Source: Nitrospiraceae bacterium
GTDB lineage: Bacteria > Nitrospirota > Nitrospiria > Nitrospirales > Nitrospiraceae
Direction of reading: 5' to 3'
Length of the DNA: 64,000 nucleotides
Assembly: GCA_019637075.1 (NCBI GenBank)
Contig: JAHBWI010000005.1
Location: 292,010-356,009 of the forward strand
Shown: positions 7,684 through 16,923 of the stretch, piece by piece
Layout of the letters: the number at the start of each line of letters is the position of its first letter
How positions within the stretch are numbered: the stretch's first letter is position 1
Made by a program: the position numbers and the translations under genes
Notes under the pieces: model-generated
What the model was told of the DNA's origin: nothing
Database searches by the model: none
Seen by the model: the letters and a program-made list of their open reading frames with translations, nothing else

Positions 7684-9007
7684 AGATCTTCCAGGTCTTC
7701 AACAGTTCAACCGCCTTCTGCAATTGGACGTCGTCTTCGAGGGGCACATCGCCAGCCGCATCGGCGCTCTGAGCCGGTGCACCGGTTCCGTTCTTGTGCG
7801 TGTCATCAGCCGGTTTGGACGGCGTGGCCGGTTCTTTGGCGGGCGACGGCGCCTTTGCCGACTTCGGATCGGCCTCTTTGCCGTCCTTCTCTTTTGCGGC
7901 AACCTGCTGCTGCGCCTTGACGACGATATCCGGCGTGATGCCGGTGGACTGAATGGAACGTCCTTTGGGTGTGTAGTATTTGGCCGTCGTCAATCGAAGG
8001 CCGGATCCGTCACCGAGCGGAAGGATCGTCTGGACGGAACCCTTGCCAAACGACGTCGACCCGACAATCACCGCGCGTCCCCAATCTTGCAAGGCACCGG
8101 CTACGATCTCCGATGCGCTGGCTGATCCCTCATTCACCAGCACGATCATGGGAGAGTCTTCAAGGGTCTCCTTCGTCTTAGAGAACCACTCGTCCTTCTT
8201 GCCTTCTCGCCCCTTCGTATAGACGATCAGTTTCCCGTTCCCGACGAACTGCTCGGATACATCCACTGCGGCGGTCAGGAGACCTCCGGGGTTGTTCCGC
8301 AGGTCCAGAATGGTGCCCTGTACCTTCTGCTCCTTGAAGTGTTTCAGCGCCCGTGTGAGATCCTTACCCGTCGCCTCTTGGAACTGAGTCAACCGGACAT
8401 AGCCGATCGTGTTATCGATCACCTTGAATTTCACGCTCTCAATCTTGATGGTATCGCGCACCAACGAGAACATGAGCGGATCCGGGGTGCCGTCGCGCTG
8501 AATCGTGAGGTTGACCTTGGTCCCGCGAGGTCCGCGCATCTTCTGCACGGCATCCATGAGGGTCAGGTCCTTCGTCGGCTCGTCGTTGACCTTGGTGATG
8601 TAGTCGCCGGCCTTGATGCCGGCGCGGAAGGCCGGCGTGCCTTCGATCGGGGCGATCACCGCCAGGCGGTTCTCTTTCACGCCGATCTGAATACCGACGC
8701 CGCCGAACTCACCCTTCGTCTCGACCTGCATTTCCTTATACATCTCGGGGGTCATATAAGCGGAGTGGGGATCCAAGGTCGACAGCATCCCGCGAATAGC
8801 CCCCTGCACCAGATCCTTGCTCTTGGTCTCGTCCACATAGTGCTTTTGCACTTGTTGCAGGACCTCGGTAAACGTCCGGAGTTCCTCATAGGTTTCGGAC
8901 GCATGGCCGGTCCGCTCCAACCCCTTCTCGACGAAGAGGCCGATGCCCAAGGACAACATGACCATCAGCAAGAGGTACAACCACCGCCGGCTGCGCTGCT
9001 GTTCCAT
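7658..9007 (-). CDS. ctpA: C-terminal processing serine protease CtpA (S41 family)
   Basis: A periplasmic PDZ protease of the carboxyl-terminal processing family, about 449 residues from the ATG at 9007 (GGAAGGAAGG upstream). An N-terminal membrane/signal segment (LYLLLMVMLSLGIGLFVEKG) is followed by the S41 N-terminal region, a PDZ domain (GGVGIQIGVKENRL to VNDEPTKDL) and the protease core. The catalytic Ser sits in NEGSASASEIVAGAL and the Lys in GSTSFGKGSVQT. A Lys/Ala/Pro-rich tail of about 60 residues precedes a conserved C-terminus. It lies 33 bases after envC, so it belongs to the ftsEX-envC operon and may process cell-wall enzymes. Confidence 0.93.
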   Translation of the reverse strand: MEQQRSRRWLYLLLMVMLSLGIGLFVEKGLERTGHASETYEELRTFTEVLQQVQKHYVDETKSKDLVQGAIRGMLSTLDPHSAYMTPEMYKEMQVETKGEFGGVGIQIGVKENRLAVIAPIEGTPAFRAGIKAGDYITKVNDEPTKDLTLMDAVQKMRGPRGTKVNLTIQRDGTPDPLMFSLVRDTIKIESVKFKVIDNTIGYVRLTQFQEATGKDLTRALKHFKEQKVQGTILDLRNNPGGLLTAAVDVSEQFVGNGKLIVYTKGREGKKDEWFSKTKETLEDSPMIVLVNEGSASASEIVAGALQDWGRAVIVGSTSFGKGSVQTILPLGDGSGLRLTTAKYYTPKGRSIQSTGITPDIVVKAQQQVAAKEKDGKEADPKSAKAPSPAKEPATPSKPADDTHKNGTGAPAQSADAAGDVPLEDDVQLQKAVELLKTWKIFKELRPVS

Positions 9008-9040
9008 ATCGTCAGTTCCTTCCTTCCCTCGGTCCCACAT

Positions 9041-10237
9041 CTACCGCTTATTAGTAAGCCACATGAGCGGATCAACCGGCTCAGCACCCTCACGAAGTTC
9101 AAAATAGAGGGTACTTTCCCCCGTCATACCGGTATCCCCGGTTTCCCCGATCGTGTCTCCCGCATCGATGCGAGCCCCGACTGTGGTCAAGATCTTCGAG
9201 GCATGGGCATACAACGAGAAGACCCCGTTGGCGTGATCTACGATTATAACCAGTCCGTAGCCTTTCAACCAGTCCGCATACGCGACCTGCCCGCCGGACA
9301 CAGCCCGTATATTACTCCCTTCTGCGGCCCGAATCTCAATACCTTTTCGCTGGATATACGTGTTGAAGGTCGGGTGCTTCTGCCGCCCGAAATACGACAC
9401 CACCTGGCCGTCGGTCGGCCAGAGCAGCGTCCCCTTGAGGGCCCGTAGCCCACCCGTGGCCGACGGCGGCCGCGCGGCAGCCGCGCGGCGGCGAGTTTCG
9501 AGCTCTTTCAACAAGCTATCCACCCGAGCGGCAGACTTTTCGAGTTCCTCGACCGCACGGTCGTAGGATTCTTTCTGCTGCGTGATTTTTGCCAGGTAGA
9601 CCTTCTTTTCCTTTTTTAAGCCGTGGATTTGTGCCAACTTTTGCTCAGTGTTGGTCTTATAGGCCAAGATGCCCCTGCGGGCCTCCTCCCGTTCATGCTC
9701 AACCTCGGCCATCCGATCGGCATCCTTCCGATAGGTCTCCACGACCTGGTACTCACGCTGGGATACGGCCGAGAGATATTGGAATCGCCGTTGAAAATCT
9801 GCATAGGATCCGGCGGCCAGGAGGGTCTTGAGGTGCCCGAAGCGGCCTTCGACGTACTGCACGCGCAACCGAGCGGCAATCGCGTCTTGCCGCTCATCGA
9901 TGCGTTCGGCCAACCGGGACAGCTGCACGCTCATTTGTTCGATCTCGTGATCCTTTTTTCGCAACTGTTTGAGAATATCCTGATGCTCTTGCCGATGGCG
10001 CACTAAACGCTCATCGAGCGACTGCAATCCCTGCAACACGGATTCCCGCTTTTTTTCCGCCTCATCGGACTTCTTGCGTTTCTCTTCGATCGTCCCACGC
10101 AGCTTCTCCAGCGTCTTCTTTTCCTGTTCGATCTTGTCAGTGTACGTGTCTTTCTTCTCGGCCTGCGCCAAGCCGGATAGCATACCCAACGCCGTGACAA
10201 ACGGCACCATCGCACACCATGCCGTCCGATGGTTCAT
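9041..10237 (-). CDS. envC: EnvC-type murein hydrolase activator with degenerate LytM domain
   Basis: A 398-residue secreted protein: signal peptide (ending near GLAQA), a long coiled coil at about 25-250, and a C-terminal M23/LytM-like domain. The LytM zinc ligands are missing: HxGxD is replaced by RKGIEIRA and HLHFE by TLYFE, exactly the kind of change seen in Escherichia coli EnvC (SLYFEIR). EnvC is recruited by FtsEX and activates amidases at the septum instead of cutting peptidoglycan. The start at 10237 overlaps the ftsX stop as ATGA. The product is therefore better called an amidase activator than a peptidase. Confidence 0.88.
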   Translation of the reverse strand: MNHRTAWCAMVPFVTALGMLSGLAQAEKKDTYTDKIEQEKKTLEKLRGTIEEKRKKSDEAEKKRESVLQGLQSLDERLVRHRQEHQDILKQLRKKDHEIEQMSVQLSRLAERIDERQDAIAARLRVQYVEGRFGHLKTLLAAGSYADFQRRFQYLSAVSQREYQVVETYRKDADRMAEVEHEREEARRGILAYKTNTEQKLAQIHGLKKEKKVYLAKITQQKESYDRAVEELEKSAARVDSLLKELETRRRAAAARPPSATGGLRALKGTLLWPTDGQVVSYFGRQKHPTFNTYIQRKGIEIRAAEGSNIRAVSGGQVAYADWLKGYGLVIIVDHANGVFSLYAHASKILTTVGARIDAGDTIGETGDTGMTGESTLYFELREGAEPVDPLMWLTNKR

Positions 10238-11133
10238 GCCCGCCCTTCTCCAAACCGGACGAGGGATAAAAAGCTGCCGGCAAAGCCAAGAAACAACCCG
10301 ACCATTACCAGCACGGCGCACATCTCCAATGGAAAGAACGTCAAGAGCGAATCCACTCCGAGGAAGCGGCTGGTGGACCTGATCTCATGGCGGAACAATT
10401 CAAAACCGGTTTTCAGGATGACCAGGGAGAGGGCGCTACCCAAGAAGCCCAACGCAGCCCCTTCGAGCAAATACGGCACCCTGATGAACGCTTTGGTGGC
10501 GCCGATCAAGCTCAGGATTTCGATCTCCTCCCGTCTGGAGTACAGGGCCAAACGAATCGTATTGGCAATGATGGTGACCGAGGCGGCGGAGAGAATCACG
10601 CCGACGATAATGGCGGCAGCTTCAATGTAGCGGACGATGCTCGCCAAGGCGTCGACCCACTCCTGGTTGTATTGAACCTGTCCGACCCCTGGTATGAGTT
10701 TGGCTCGGTCTGCCCATCGTCGAACCGCATCGGACGACCGAGCCTCGGCGGTCAAGGTCACCACAAAGGACGCCGGCAAGGGATTCTGGCCGAGCCCCTG
10801 CAACAGATGGGAATCGGCCGGGAACTGTTTCTGAAAATCGGCCAGCGCCTGCTCCTTGGACACATAAGTCAACGAGGCGATGCTGCGGTCCGATCTGAGC
10901 TGTCGCTCCACATCGCCAATAGTCTGGCTCGTCAACTCATCCTGCAGATACACAATGACCTGAATGTCCTGTTCGAGGGAAAGGGCCATGCTGCGCAGGT
11001 TCACGTACAGCAGCAGAAACACGCCCACGCAAGCAAAGGTAAAGGCCGTCGTCGCCACGGCCACCATCGTGGTGGTGCGATTGATCAGGACGTTGGCCGC
11101 TGCTTCTCGGAGCAGGTAGAAGACCCGCCTCAC
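10234..11133 (-). CDS. ftsX: Cell division permease FtsX
   Basis: A 299-residue membrane partner of FtsE. It has an N-terminal transmembrane helix (about 24-45), a periplasmic domain (about 46-175) that should contact EnvC, and three more helices in the C-terminal FtsX region (around 178-200, 228-250 and 270-292). The IEILSLIGATKAFIRVPYLLEG motif of FtsX/MacB permeases is present. It starts four bases before the ftsE stop and ends overlapping the envC start, so ftsE-ftsX-envC form a translationally coupled unit linking division to septal cell-wall cleavage. Confidence 0.94.
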   Translation of the reverse strand: MRRVFYLLREAAANVLINRTTTMVAVATTAFTFACVGVFLLLYVNLRSMALSLEQDIQVIVYLQDELTSQTIGDVERQLRSDRSIASLTYVSKEQALADFQKQFPADSHLLQGLGQNPLPASFVVTLTAEARSSDAVRRWADRAKLIPGVGQVQYNQEWVDALASIVRYIEAAAIIVGVILSAASVTIIANTIRLALYSRREEIEILSLIGATKAFIRVPYLLEGAALGFLGSALSLVILKTGFELFRHEIRSTSRFLGVDSLLTFFPLEMCAVLVMVGLFLGFAGSFLSLVRFGEGRA

Positions 11134-11798
11134 ACAACCACCTTCTCGCGCGACATCACCTTCCCCTGCTCCAAGACAATGACACGCCGATTGACCTGCT
11201 CGAGCACCTTCGGATCATGCGTCGCCACCATCACCGTCGTCCCGCGCGCATTGATAAGTTTGAAGAGTTCGATGATCTCGCTGGTCAGTTCGGGATCGAG
11301 ATTGCCGGTCGGTTCGTCGGCGAGCAGGACGATCGGTCCGTTGACGATCGCACGGGCGATACAGACCCGCTGTTGCTCCCCGGTCGACAGTCCCTGCGGA
11401 TACAGATCCTTCCTCCGATCCAGTCCGACGGCACGCAGCGCTTCGGTCACCTTCCGCCGGATATCGGTTGTCGACGCGCCCTGGACCAGCAAGGGCAATG
11501 ACACATTGTCGAAGATCGTTTTCTTCGGCAACAGCCGGAAGTCCTGAAAGACGATACCCACACGCCGGCGAAGCGCGGGAATTTCCGACGGCCGCAGCTT
11601 CGACACGTTGCGCCCCTCGACGAAAATTTGACCTTCATCCGGTTGTTCGGCCGCGATCAGCAACTTCAGCAGCGTCGACTTCCCCGCTCCACTCGGTCCC
11701 ATGAGCAGGATGAATTCACCCTTCTCAATTTCCAAATTGATGTCGGAGAGGGCCGGCCTCCGATCAAAAGTCTTTGAGACGTGAAAGAGTTGGATCAT
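11130..11798 (-). CDS. ftsE: Cell division ATP-binding protein FtsE
   Basis: A 222-residue ABC ATPase with Walker A GPSGAGKSTLLKLL at about 34-47, Q-loop VFQDFRLLP, signature LSTGEQQRVCIARA, Walker B IVLLADEPTGNLD and the switch His in VMVATHD. The LLP after the Q-loop and the TGNLDPE segment are typical for FtsE. It drives conformational change of FtsX and thereby EnvC. It is the first gene of the ftsE-ftsX-envC-ctpA run and lies 89 bases downstream of yraN. Confidence 0.95.
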   Translation of the reverse strand: MIQLFHVSKTFDRRPALSDINLEIEKGEFILLMGPSGAGKSTLLKLLIAAEQPDEGQIFVEGRNVSKLRPSEIPALRRRVGIVFQDFRLLPKKTIFDNVSLPLLVQGASTTDIRRKVTEALRAVGLDRRKDLYPQGLSTGEQQRVCIARAIVNGPIVLLADEPTGNLDPELTSEIIELFKLINARGTTVMVATHDPKVLEQVNRRVIVLEQGKVMSREKVVV

Positions 11799-11887
11799 GA
11801 AGACAGACCCGTCAGATTAGGACCGTCGGTTCGTCAGGGTGGCATTCGATGGTCGACACACCCCGGGATGGGGAACGCCCCGCCTCC

Positions 11888-12274
11888 CTACCATCGCAGA
11901 TCATCCCCCTGCACGTCGAACGCATTCGCAATATGTTGCAGATCGACAGACCCGTCAGGGTGATCCTGGAACAATACCACATCGAACCGGCAGGGCTGCC
12001 CGTGGATCCGATGCCGCGCCAAATAGAGCGCAGCGAGTTGAACCACCTTCGCCTGCTTGCGGAGCGTCACCGCCTCGGACGCCCCTCCGAACACCTCGGA
12101 ACGGCGGCGCTTGACCTCGACGAACACCAACACGCCTCGATCTTCCGCAACAAGGTCCAACTCTCCCAGCGGGAAGCGAATGTTTCGCCCGAGGATCTTG
12201 AATCCCTTGCGCCGGAGATAGTCTTCCGCCTGCCGCTCGCCCTCGTCTCCTAGCTTGCGGCGTGAGTCGCGCAT
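11888..12274 (-). CDS. yraN: YraN family endonuclease-like protein (UPF0102)
   Basis: A 128-residue protein of the YraN family, which has a Holliday-junction-resolvase-like PD-(D/E)xK fold. The core is intact: GERQAEDYLRRKGF, N-I-R-F-P-L-GELDLVAED (catalytic E and D) and VFVEVKRRR (E-x-K). The family has no settled function. It follows rnhB by 10 bases and ends the long translation/RNase operon that starts with ffh; the rnhB-yraN pairing is common in bacteria. Confidence 0.92.
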   Translation of the reverse strand: MRDSRRKLGDEGERQAEDYLRRKGFKILGRNIRFPLGELDLVAEDRGVLVFVEVKRRRSEVFGGASEAVTLRKQAKVVQLAALYLARHRIHGQPCRFDVVLFQDHPDGSVDLQHIANAFDVQGDDLRW

Positions 12275-12284
12275 GGTCGGAAAG

Positions 12285-12977
12285 TCACACCGTCCGGACG
12301 TTCATGGCCTCGGTGCGAGAGACAGCAGTCGCCATTGCATCCCGCACCGGCGCGAAGCTTCGCCGGTGGATGGGACATGGTCCGTACGTACGCAGGAAAC
12401 GGAGATGTTCCGGAGTCCCATACCCCTTGTGAACCGAAAAATTGTACGAGGGAAACGTCCGGTGATACTCATCCATCAGGCGGTCACGAGTCACCTTGGC
12501 CAAGATGGACGCGGCTGCAATCGAGCGCGACAGACCATCCCCCTTGATGACTGACTTTTGCGGCAATGCGATGGTAGGGAGTGTCAGGGCATCGAGGAGG
12601 AGGAAATCCGGCGGCGGTGTGAGCAAGGCCACCGCACGCTGCATGGCCAAGCGGGTGGCTTCGAGGATGTTCAGGCGGTCGATTTCCTCTTCGCTTGCAC
12701 TTCCCACGGCGCTGGCCACCGCGCGCCGGAGAATCACATCATAGAGCCGATTTCGATCCGCTTCGTCGAGTTGTTTGGAATCGTCCAATCCCGGCAGGAC
12801 ACAGCCACGGGGAAGGATGACCGCGGCGGCCACGACCGGGCCGGCCAGGGGGCCACGCCCGGCCTCGTCCAGGCCTGCGATCCGCCGATATCCGCACCGG
12901 CGGGCCTCCACCTCGAAGCACTCGGTGGGGCCCCCTGTCATCAGGCCCTGCGTACGCGACACACGCATGCCCCTCAA
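12285..12977 (-). CDS. rnhB: Ribonuclease HII
   Basis: A 230-residue RNase HII that cuts RNA in RNA-DNA hybrids, including single ribonucleotides in DNA. Catalytic acidic residues are in AGLDEAGRGPLAGPVVAAAV (D and E), LLLDAL and AKVTRDRLM. NFSVHKGYGTPEH is the conserved substrate-facing stretch. The start has 20 or so residues ahead of the usual N-terminus; an internal ATG at residue 13 may be the real start. It lies 21 bases after rplS. Confidence 0.95.
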   Translation of the reverse strand: MRGMRVSRTQGLMTGGPTECFEVEARRCGYRRIAGLDEAGRGPLAGPVVAAAVILPRGCVLPGLDDSKQLDEADRNRLYDVILRRAVASAVGSASEEEIDRLNILEATRLAMQRAVALLTPPPDFLLLDALTLPTIALPQKSVIKGDGLSRSIAAASILAKVTRDRLMDEYHRTFPSYNFSVHKGYGTPEHLRFLRTYGPCPIHRRSFAPVRDAMATAVSRTEAMNVRTV

Positions 12978-12998
12978 CTGATGTGTGGTGGCAACGCG

Positions 12999-13412
12999 TC
13001 AGGCCTTGGCGCCCGCCGTGGCGGTTTCCGCTGCAGCCCCGCTGTTCTGCTGCGACCGGCTCTCGGCCGAAAACTCGCGGTCTTCCACCTTGGCAAACTT
13101 GCCTTTCTTGGTGCGCAGATAATACAGCTTGGCGCGACGCACGCGACCTTGCCGAACGACATCGACCTTGGCGACGCTCGGGGAATGGACCGGGAATATA
13201 CGCTCGACCCCAACCCCATAAGACAGTTTGCGAACGGTAAAGGTCTCGCTATTGAGCGTCCCCTTCCGTGCGATCACGGTCCCTTCATACACCTGAATGC
13301 GCTCTTTCTCACCTTCTACCACCTTCACGTGAACGCGAACGGTATCCCCGATCTCGAACGTGGGCACCGTCTTCTTAGTTAAGGATCGCTGGATCCGCTC
13401 TAACCGATTCAT
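12999..13412 (-). CDS. rplS: 50S ribosomal protein L19
   Basis: 137 residues from the ATG at 13412, preceded by GAGGAGAAGATC. The body matches L19: [49 protein letters not shown] and [10 protein letters not shown] longer in-frame start at 13481 is not conserved and is rejected. The C-terminus carries a roughly 28-residue Ala/Ser/Gln-rich extension after KVEDREF that most L19 proteins lack. Confidence 0.96.
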   Translation of the reverse strand: MNRLERIQRSLTKKTVPTFEIGDTVRVHVKVVEGEKERIQVYEGTVIARKGTLNSETFTVRKLSYGVGVERIFPVHSPSVAKVDVVRQGRVRRAKLYYLRTKKGKFAKVEDREFSAESRSQQNSGAAAETATAGAKA

Positions 13413-13521
13413 GATCTTCTCCTCCTCGTCTCTAGGAACTGGAACGTGTAAAAAACCGACAACGATGCTGTGACTCCACACAATTTCTTCCGGCCATGTC
13501 TGCCTCGGTGAGCGTGACCGG

Positions 13522-14313
13522 CTAGTCGCCCCGTCGTCCCGCGCAGGCAGAGGCCAGACTTTCCTGCATGACCTCGATCAACAACTGCTGATCCTCTTTA
13601 CCCAATACTCGGTCCCGCAGCAGATCGGGCCGTTTCTGATAGGTATTACGGATCGCTTCCTTTCGCCGCCACACGCGGATACGTTCATGGTTTCCCGATA
13701 CCAGCACATCGGGAACCCCCATCCCTCGCACCTCGGCAGGTCTCGTGTAGTGCGGATACTCGAGCAAGGCCTCGGAAAAAGACTCTTCCTCCGCGGAAGC
13801 CTGATCGCCCAATACACCGGGAACCAACCGGGCCGCCGCGTCGATCATTACCAACGCCGCCAATTCCCCTCCGGTCAGCACATAATCACCGACCGAAATC
13901 TCCTCGGGATGCAGGGCCAGACGGACTCGCTCATCGATGCCCTCATAGTGGCCGCACAGAAACACGATCGGCCGCGCATCCTCCGCCAGCGACTTCGCAA
14001 GCTCCTGGGAGAAGGGGCGCCCCTGCGGTGACGGCATCACGATGCGCACATTCGCATCAATCGGGTTCGCCGCCCCATATTGGTCGCAAAGGGCCTCCAC
14101 TGCCAGGAAAATCGGCTCGGCTTTCATCACCATCCCGGCGCCGCCGCCGTACGGCACATCGTCGGCTGTCTTATGCCGATCAAACGTAAAGTCCCGAAGG
14201 TTCCTGACAGACACCTCCAAGAGCCCCTTTTCCTGGGCACGCTTCAACATGCTTTGACCGAGGACCGGCGCAACCATGTCCGGAAACAATGTCAGCACTG
14301 CGCAGCGCATCAT
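13522..14313 (-). CDS. trmD: tRNA (guanine-37-N1)-methyltransferase TrmD
   Basis: A 263-residue SPOUT methyltransferase that methylates G37 of tRNAs and prevents frameshifting. It shows [55 protein letters not shown] (trefoil-knot AdoMet site) and [12 protein letters not shown]. The start overlaps the rimM stop by four bases. Order rpsP-rimM-trmD-rplS is the universal one. Confidence 0.97.
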   Translation of the reverse strand: MMRCAVLTLFPDMVAPVLGQSMLKRAQEKGLLEVSVRNLRDFTFDRHKTADDVPYGGGAGMVMKAEPIFLAVEALCDQYGAANPIDANVRIVMPSPQGRPFSQELAKSLAEDARPIVFLCGHYEGIDERVRLALHPEEISVGDYVLTGGELAALVMIDAAARLVPGVLGDQASAEEESFSEALLEYPHYTRPAEVRGMGVPDVLVSGNHERIRVWRRKEAIRNTYQKRPDLLRDRVLGKEDQQLLIEVMQESLASACAGRRGD

Positions 14314-14834
14314 GCAGTTTCCAATAGCCCGTCCGGGAGCCGTACCATCATGGTGCGGGCCTCGACGTCGACGGCCATCACAACCTGCTTGGCCGCCGGA
14401 ACGAGCACCTCTCTCCCGTTTTGTCGCACTAGGAATACCTGATTGCCCGACAGATCTATGACATCCTCGATCGTCCCGATGGGCCCCCGGGATTCATCCT
14501 GAACGGCCATGCCGATCAGATCACACTCGTAGTACTGCCCGGACGGCAGTTTAGGCACCTCTCCGCGGGGGATGCGAATCCATCCGCCGCGAAACTCCGC
14601 GACCTGTTCGGGTGCCGTAAAGACATCGAAGCCGACAATGAACGTGTCGCCGCCAGGACGAACATGGGTGACCTTAGCATCGAGGACCCTCCCCCCCGCA
14701 GCCACCAGGGTCACCTGCCGAAGCCCTTCAAACCGACCAGGCACGTCACTGAGGGAACGTACGCGCGCTTCTCCCCGCACACCGAATGGCCGTTCGATCC
14801 TGCCGACCGTCACGAGTTCCGTCTGATCGACCAT
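14310..14834 (-). CDS. rimM: 16S rRNA processing protein RimM
   Basis: 174 residues from ATG at 14834. RimM helps mature the head of the 30S subunit and binds S19. It has the N-terminal beta-barrel (VTVGRIERPFGVRGEARV) and the C-terminal PRC-barrel (YYECDLIGMAVQDE, GTIEDVIDLSGNQVFLV, EVLVPAAKQVVM). The extension to 14891 reads as non-conserved sequence and is rejected. It is coupled to trmD through a four-base overlap. Confidence 0.94.
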   Translation of the reverse strand: MVDQTELVTVGRIERPFGVRGEARVRSLSDVPGRFEGLRQVTLVAAGGRVLDAKVTHVRPGGDTFIVGFDVFTAPEQVAEFRGGWIRIPRGEVPKLPSGQYYECDLIGMAVQDESRGPIGTIEDVIDLSGNQVFLVRQNGREVLVPAAKQVVMAVDVEARTMMVRLPDGLLETA

Positions 14835-14897
14835 GGTGAAGTGAGAAGGACCAGGGTCGCAAAAAGTCGTGCGCCCGCCCCTTTCCCTCATGCCAGG

Positions 14898-15215
14898 TTA
14901 CTTCTTCGTCTTCGCCGCCTTCTCCGGCTTCTCTGATTTCTCTGCCTTCTCGGACTTTTCCGTTTCAAACTGCTTCCAGACGCCGTGACGCTTGAGCAGG
15001 GTCCGCACGGTCGTCGTCGGTTGGGCACCATGCCGCAGCCAGGTCAACACGCGCTCCTGCTTCAAATCCGGAACCGCCGGGTTCTTCAGCGGATCGAAAA
15101 TACCGAGGATCTCCAGGAACCGCCCGTCGCGCGGCTTGCGTGAATCTGCCGCCACCACTCGATACATCGGTCGCTTGTGCCGCCCCGTTCGTGCCAATCT
15201 CAAATGAACCGCCAC
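14898..15215 (-). CDS. rpsP: 30S ribosomal protein S16
   Basis: A 105-residue S16: AVHLRLARTGRHKRPMYRVV, RDGRFLEILG, then the expected C-terminal helix. After residue 85 comes a Lys/Glu/Ser tail built of KSEKAEKSEKPEK-type repeats, which is an extension relative to the common length of about 80. Good ribosome site AGGAG ahead of the ATG. Second gene of the ffh operon. Confidence 0.96.
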   Translation of the reverse strand: MAVHLRLARTGRHKRPMYRVVAADSRKPRDGRFLEILGIFDPLKNPAVPDLKQERVLTWLRHGAQPTTTVRTLLKRHGVWKQFETEKSEKAEKSEKPEKAAKTKK

Positions 15216-15263
15216 GTTACTCCTCCTTCATCCTGTTATTAAATGACACTGATGATTGACTCT

Positions 15264-16610
15264 TCACATTCCCCGTAACATTTGCGCCAGTTGACGCCGT
15301 CCGCCGACTCCCGACATGACCTTGGCGATCTTCTTCGCCTGCAAAAACTGCTTGATGAGCCGATTCACTTCCTGCACGCTCGTACCACTCCCGCGCGCAA
15401 TACGTTTCTTTCGGCTCCCATTGATCAACGTATGGTCCCGCCGCTCACGCCTCGTCATCGAATCGATGATGGCCGCCACGCGGTTCATTTCTTTTTCCGG
15501 CAACCCGCTGTTCGCCAGATCTTTGAGCTTCTGCCCGCCGGGCAACATTCCCAAAATCTGTTCGAACGTGCCGAGCTTGTTCATCTGTCCCAACTGCGAC
15601 CGAAAGTCTTCCAGCGTAAAGCTGTTGCTGGTCAACTTCTTTTGCGCCGCCTCGGCCTCCTCCCGCGAAAACGTCTCCTGAGCCTTTTCGATCAGCGACA
15701 GCACATCGCCCATGCCCAGAATCCGCGAGGCCATGCGGTCCGGATGGAACGGTTCCAAGGCATCGAGTTTTTCACCCATGCCGAGAAACTTGATCGGTTT
15801 CTGCGTGACCGCGCGGATGGAGAGCACCGCGCCGCCGCGCGCATCACCTTCGACCTTGGTCAGAATCACCCCGGTGAGACCTACGCGCTGGTCAAACTGG
15901 GCGGCCATATTGACCGCATCCTGGCCGGTCATGGCATCGGCGACCAGGAGGACTTCCTGCGGCTTAACCGCTTCCTTGACAGCGACCAACTCGCCCATCA
16001 ATTCGTCGTCGATGTGTAAGCGACCGCCGGTGTCGAGCACGACGACGTCGTACCCCTGCTCACGCCCGCGCAGAACACCCCGCTCGCAAATGCGCACGAC
16101 ATCCGCGCGGGATGCGTCGACTTGATCGAAACGGTGCACGTCCACACCCAGATCCCGTCCCAGGCTCGACAATTGATCGCCTGCAGCCGGTCGCCGCGGA
16201 TCGGCCGCAACGAGCAGCACACGTTTTCCCTGGGTCTTGAACAAACGGGCCAACTTGCCCGACGTGGTGGTCTTTCCGGCGCCCTGCAACCCCACCATCA
16301 TGATGATGGTGGGAGGCATCGACGCCAGGCTGATGCCGGCACGCTCCCCGCCCATCATGCCGCGGAGTTCGTCCCAGACAACCTTCACGACCTGATGTCC
16401 CGGCGTGAGGCTCTTCAGGACTTCCTGACCGACCGCCTTCTCACGGACTCGCTCCAGGAACTCTTTGACGACCTTGAAGTTGACGTCAGCCTCGAGCAAA
16501 GCCAGACGAACTTCCTTCAGTGCCTCACCGATGTTGTCCTCGGTGAGCACACCTTGGCCACGAAGCTTTTTAAGTATCCGTTCGAATTTTTCGCTTAGCG
16601 CGTCAAGCAC
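15264..16610 (-). CDS. ffh: Signal recognition particle protein Ffh
   Basis: A 448-residue SRP54 GTPase. The N domain is followed by the G domain with GLQGAGKTTTSGKLA (P-loop, about 107-121), DPRRPAAGDQL, VLDTGGRLHIDDEL, ADAMTGQDAVN and TKVEGDARGG, then the Met-rich M domain (about 300-448) with the SRP-RNA-binding RRKRIARGSGTSVQEVNRLI-like stretch. It targets membrane proteins to FtsY/SecYEG. It starts the operon and has a good promoter at 16699-16726. Confidence 0.97.
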   Translation of the reverse strand: MLDALSEKFERILKKLRGQGVLTEDNIGEALKEVRLALLEADVNFKVVKEFLERVREKAVGQEVLKSLTPGHQVVKVVWDELRGMMGGERAGISLASMPPTIIMMVGLQGAGKTTTSGKLARLFKTQGKRVLLVAADPRRPAAGDQLSSLGRDLGVDVHRFDQVDASRADVVRICERGVLRGREQGYDVVVLDTGGRLHIDDELMGELVAVKEAVKPQEVLLVADAMTGQDAVNMAAQFDQRVGLTGVILTKVEGDARGGAVLSIRAVTQKPIKFLGMGEKLDALEPFHPDRMASRILGMGDVLSLIEKAQETFSREEAEAAQKKLTSNSFTLEDFRSQLGQMNKLGTFEQILGMLPGGQKLKDLANSGLPEKEMNRVAAIIDSMTRRERRDHTLINGSRKKRIARGSGTSVQEVNRLIKQFLQAKKIAKVMSGVGGRRQLAQMLRGM

Positions 16611-16698
16611 GAGCCACCACTACACAGGACGATCGAAATCCTCACTTCGCCCGGATTACCGATCACCTGGAAAAATCTGGGAAAAGAGCATCGGGCAG

Positions 16699-16726
16699 TC
16701 TATAGAAGGGGGGAGCATGAAGTCAA
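16699..16726 (-). promoter_or_regulatory. Sigma70-type promoter of the ffh-rpsP-rimM-trmD-rplS operon
   Basis: Minus strand TTGACT (16721-16726), 16-base spacer, TATAGA (16699-16704). Transcription should start near 16692, about 80 bases ahead of the ffh start at 16610. Confidence 0.6.
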
Positions 16727-16813
16727 GGTAGTTCCTACGCGCGTTCGTCTTTCAAAACACCAGCCCAATCAATGGGATTGGCTCTTATGAGACCCGCCGT
16801 TCCCCGGGCCATT

Positions 16814-16829
16814 CCGCAGCAAGCTGCGG
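16814..16829. repeat. Short perfect inverted repeat between ffh and the DUF4321 gene
   Basis: CCGCAGC-AA-GCTGCGG is a perfect 7-bp stem with a 2-base centre, 16 bases upstream of the -35 box at 16845. It could be a regulator site or a minor stem-loop; with a two-base loop it is a poor RNA hairpin. Confidence 0.4.
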
Positions 16830-16844
16830 CTGGCATGCATTTTG

Positions 16845-16873
16845 TTGACATCAAATTAGGCTTCCGATAAGGT
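16845..16873 (+). promoter_or_regulatory. Sigma70-type promoter of the DUF4321 gene
   Basis: TTGACA (16845-16850), 17-base spacer, TAAGGT (16868-16873), followed by a GAGGAGAG ribosome site at about 16908-16915. The 313-bp gap 16611-16923 thus holds two divergent promoters and no gene. Confidence 0.65.
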
Positions 16874-16923
16874 GCCGAACTAACAGGTATTATCACGATT
16901 TTGCCAACGAGGAGAGTCACCGG

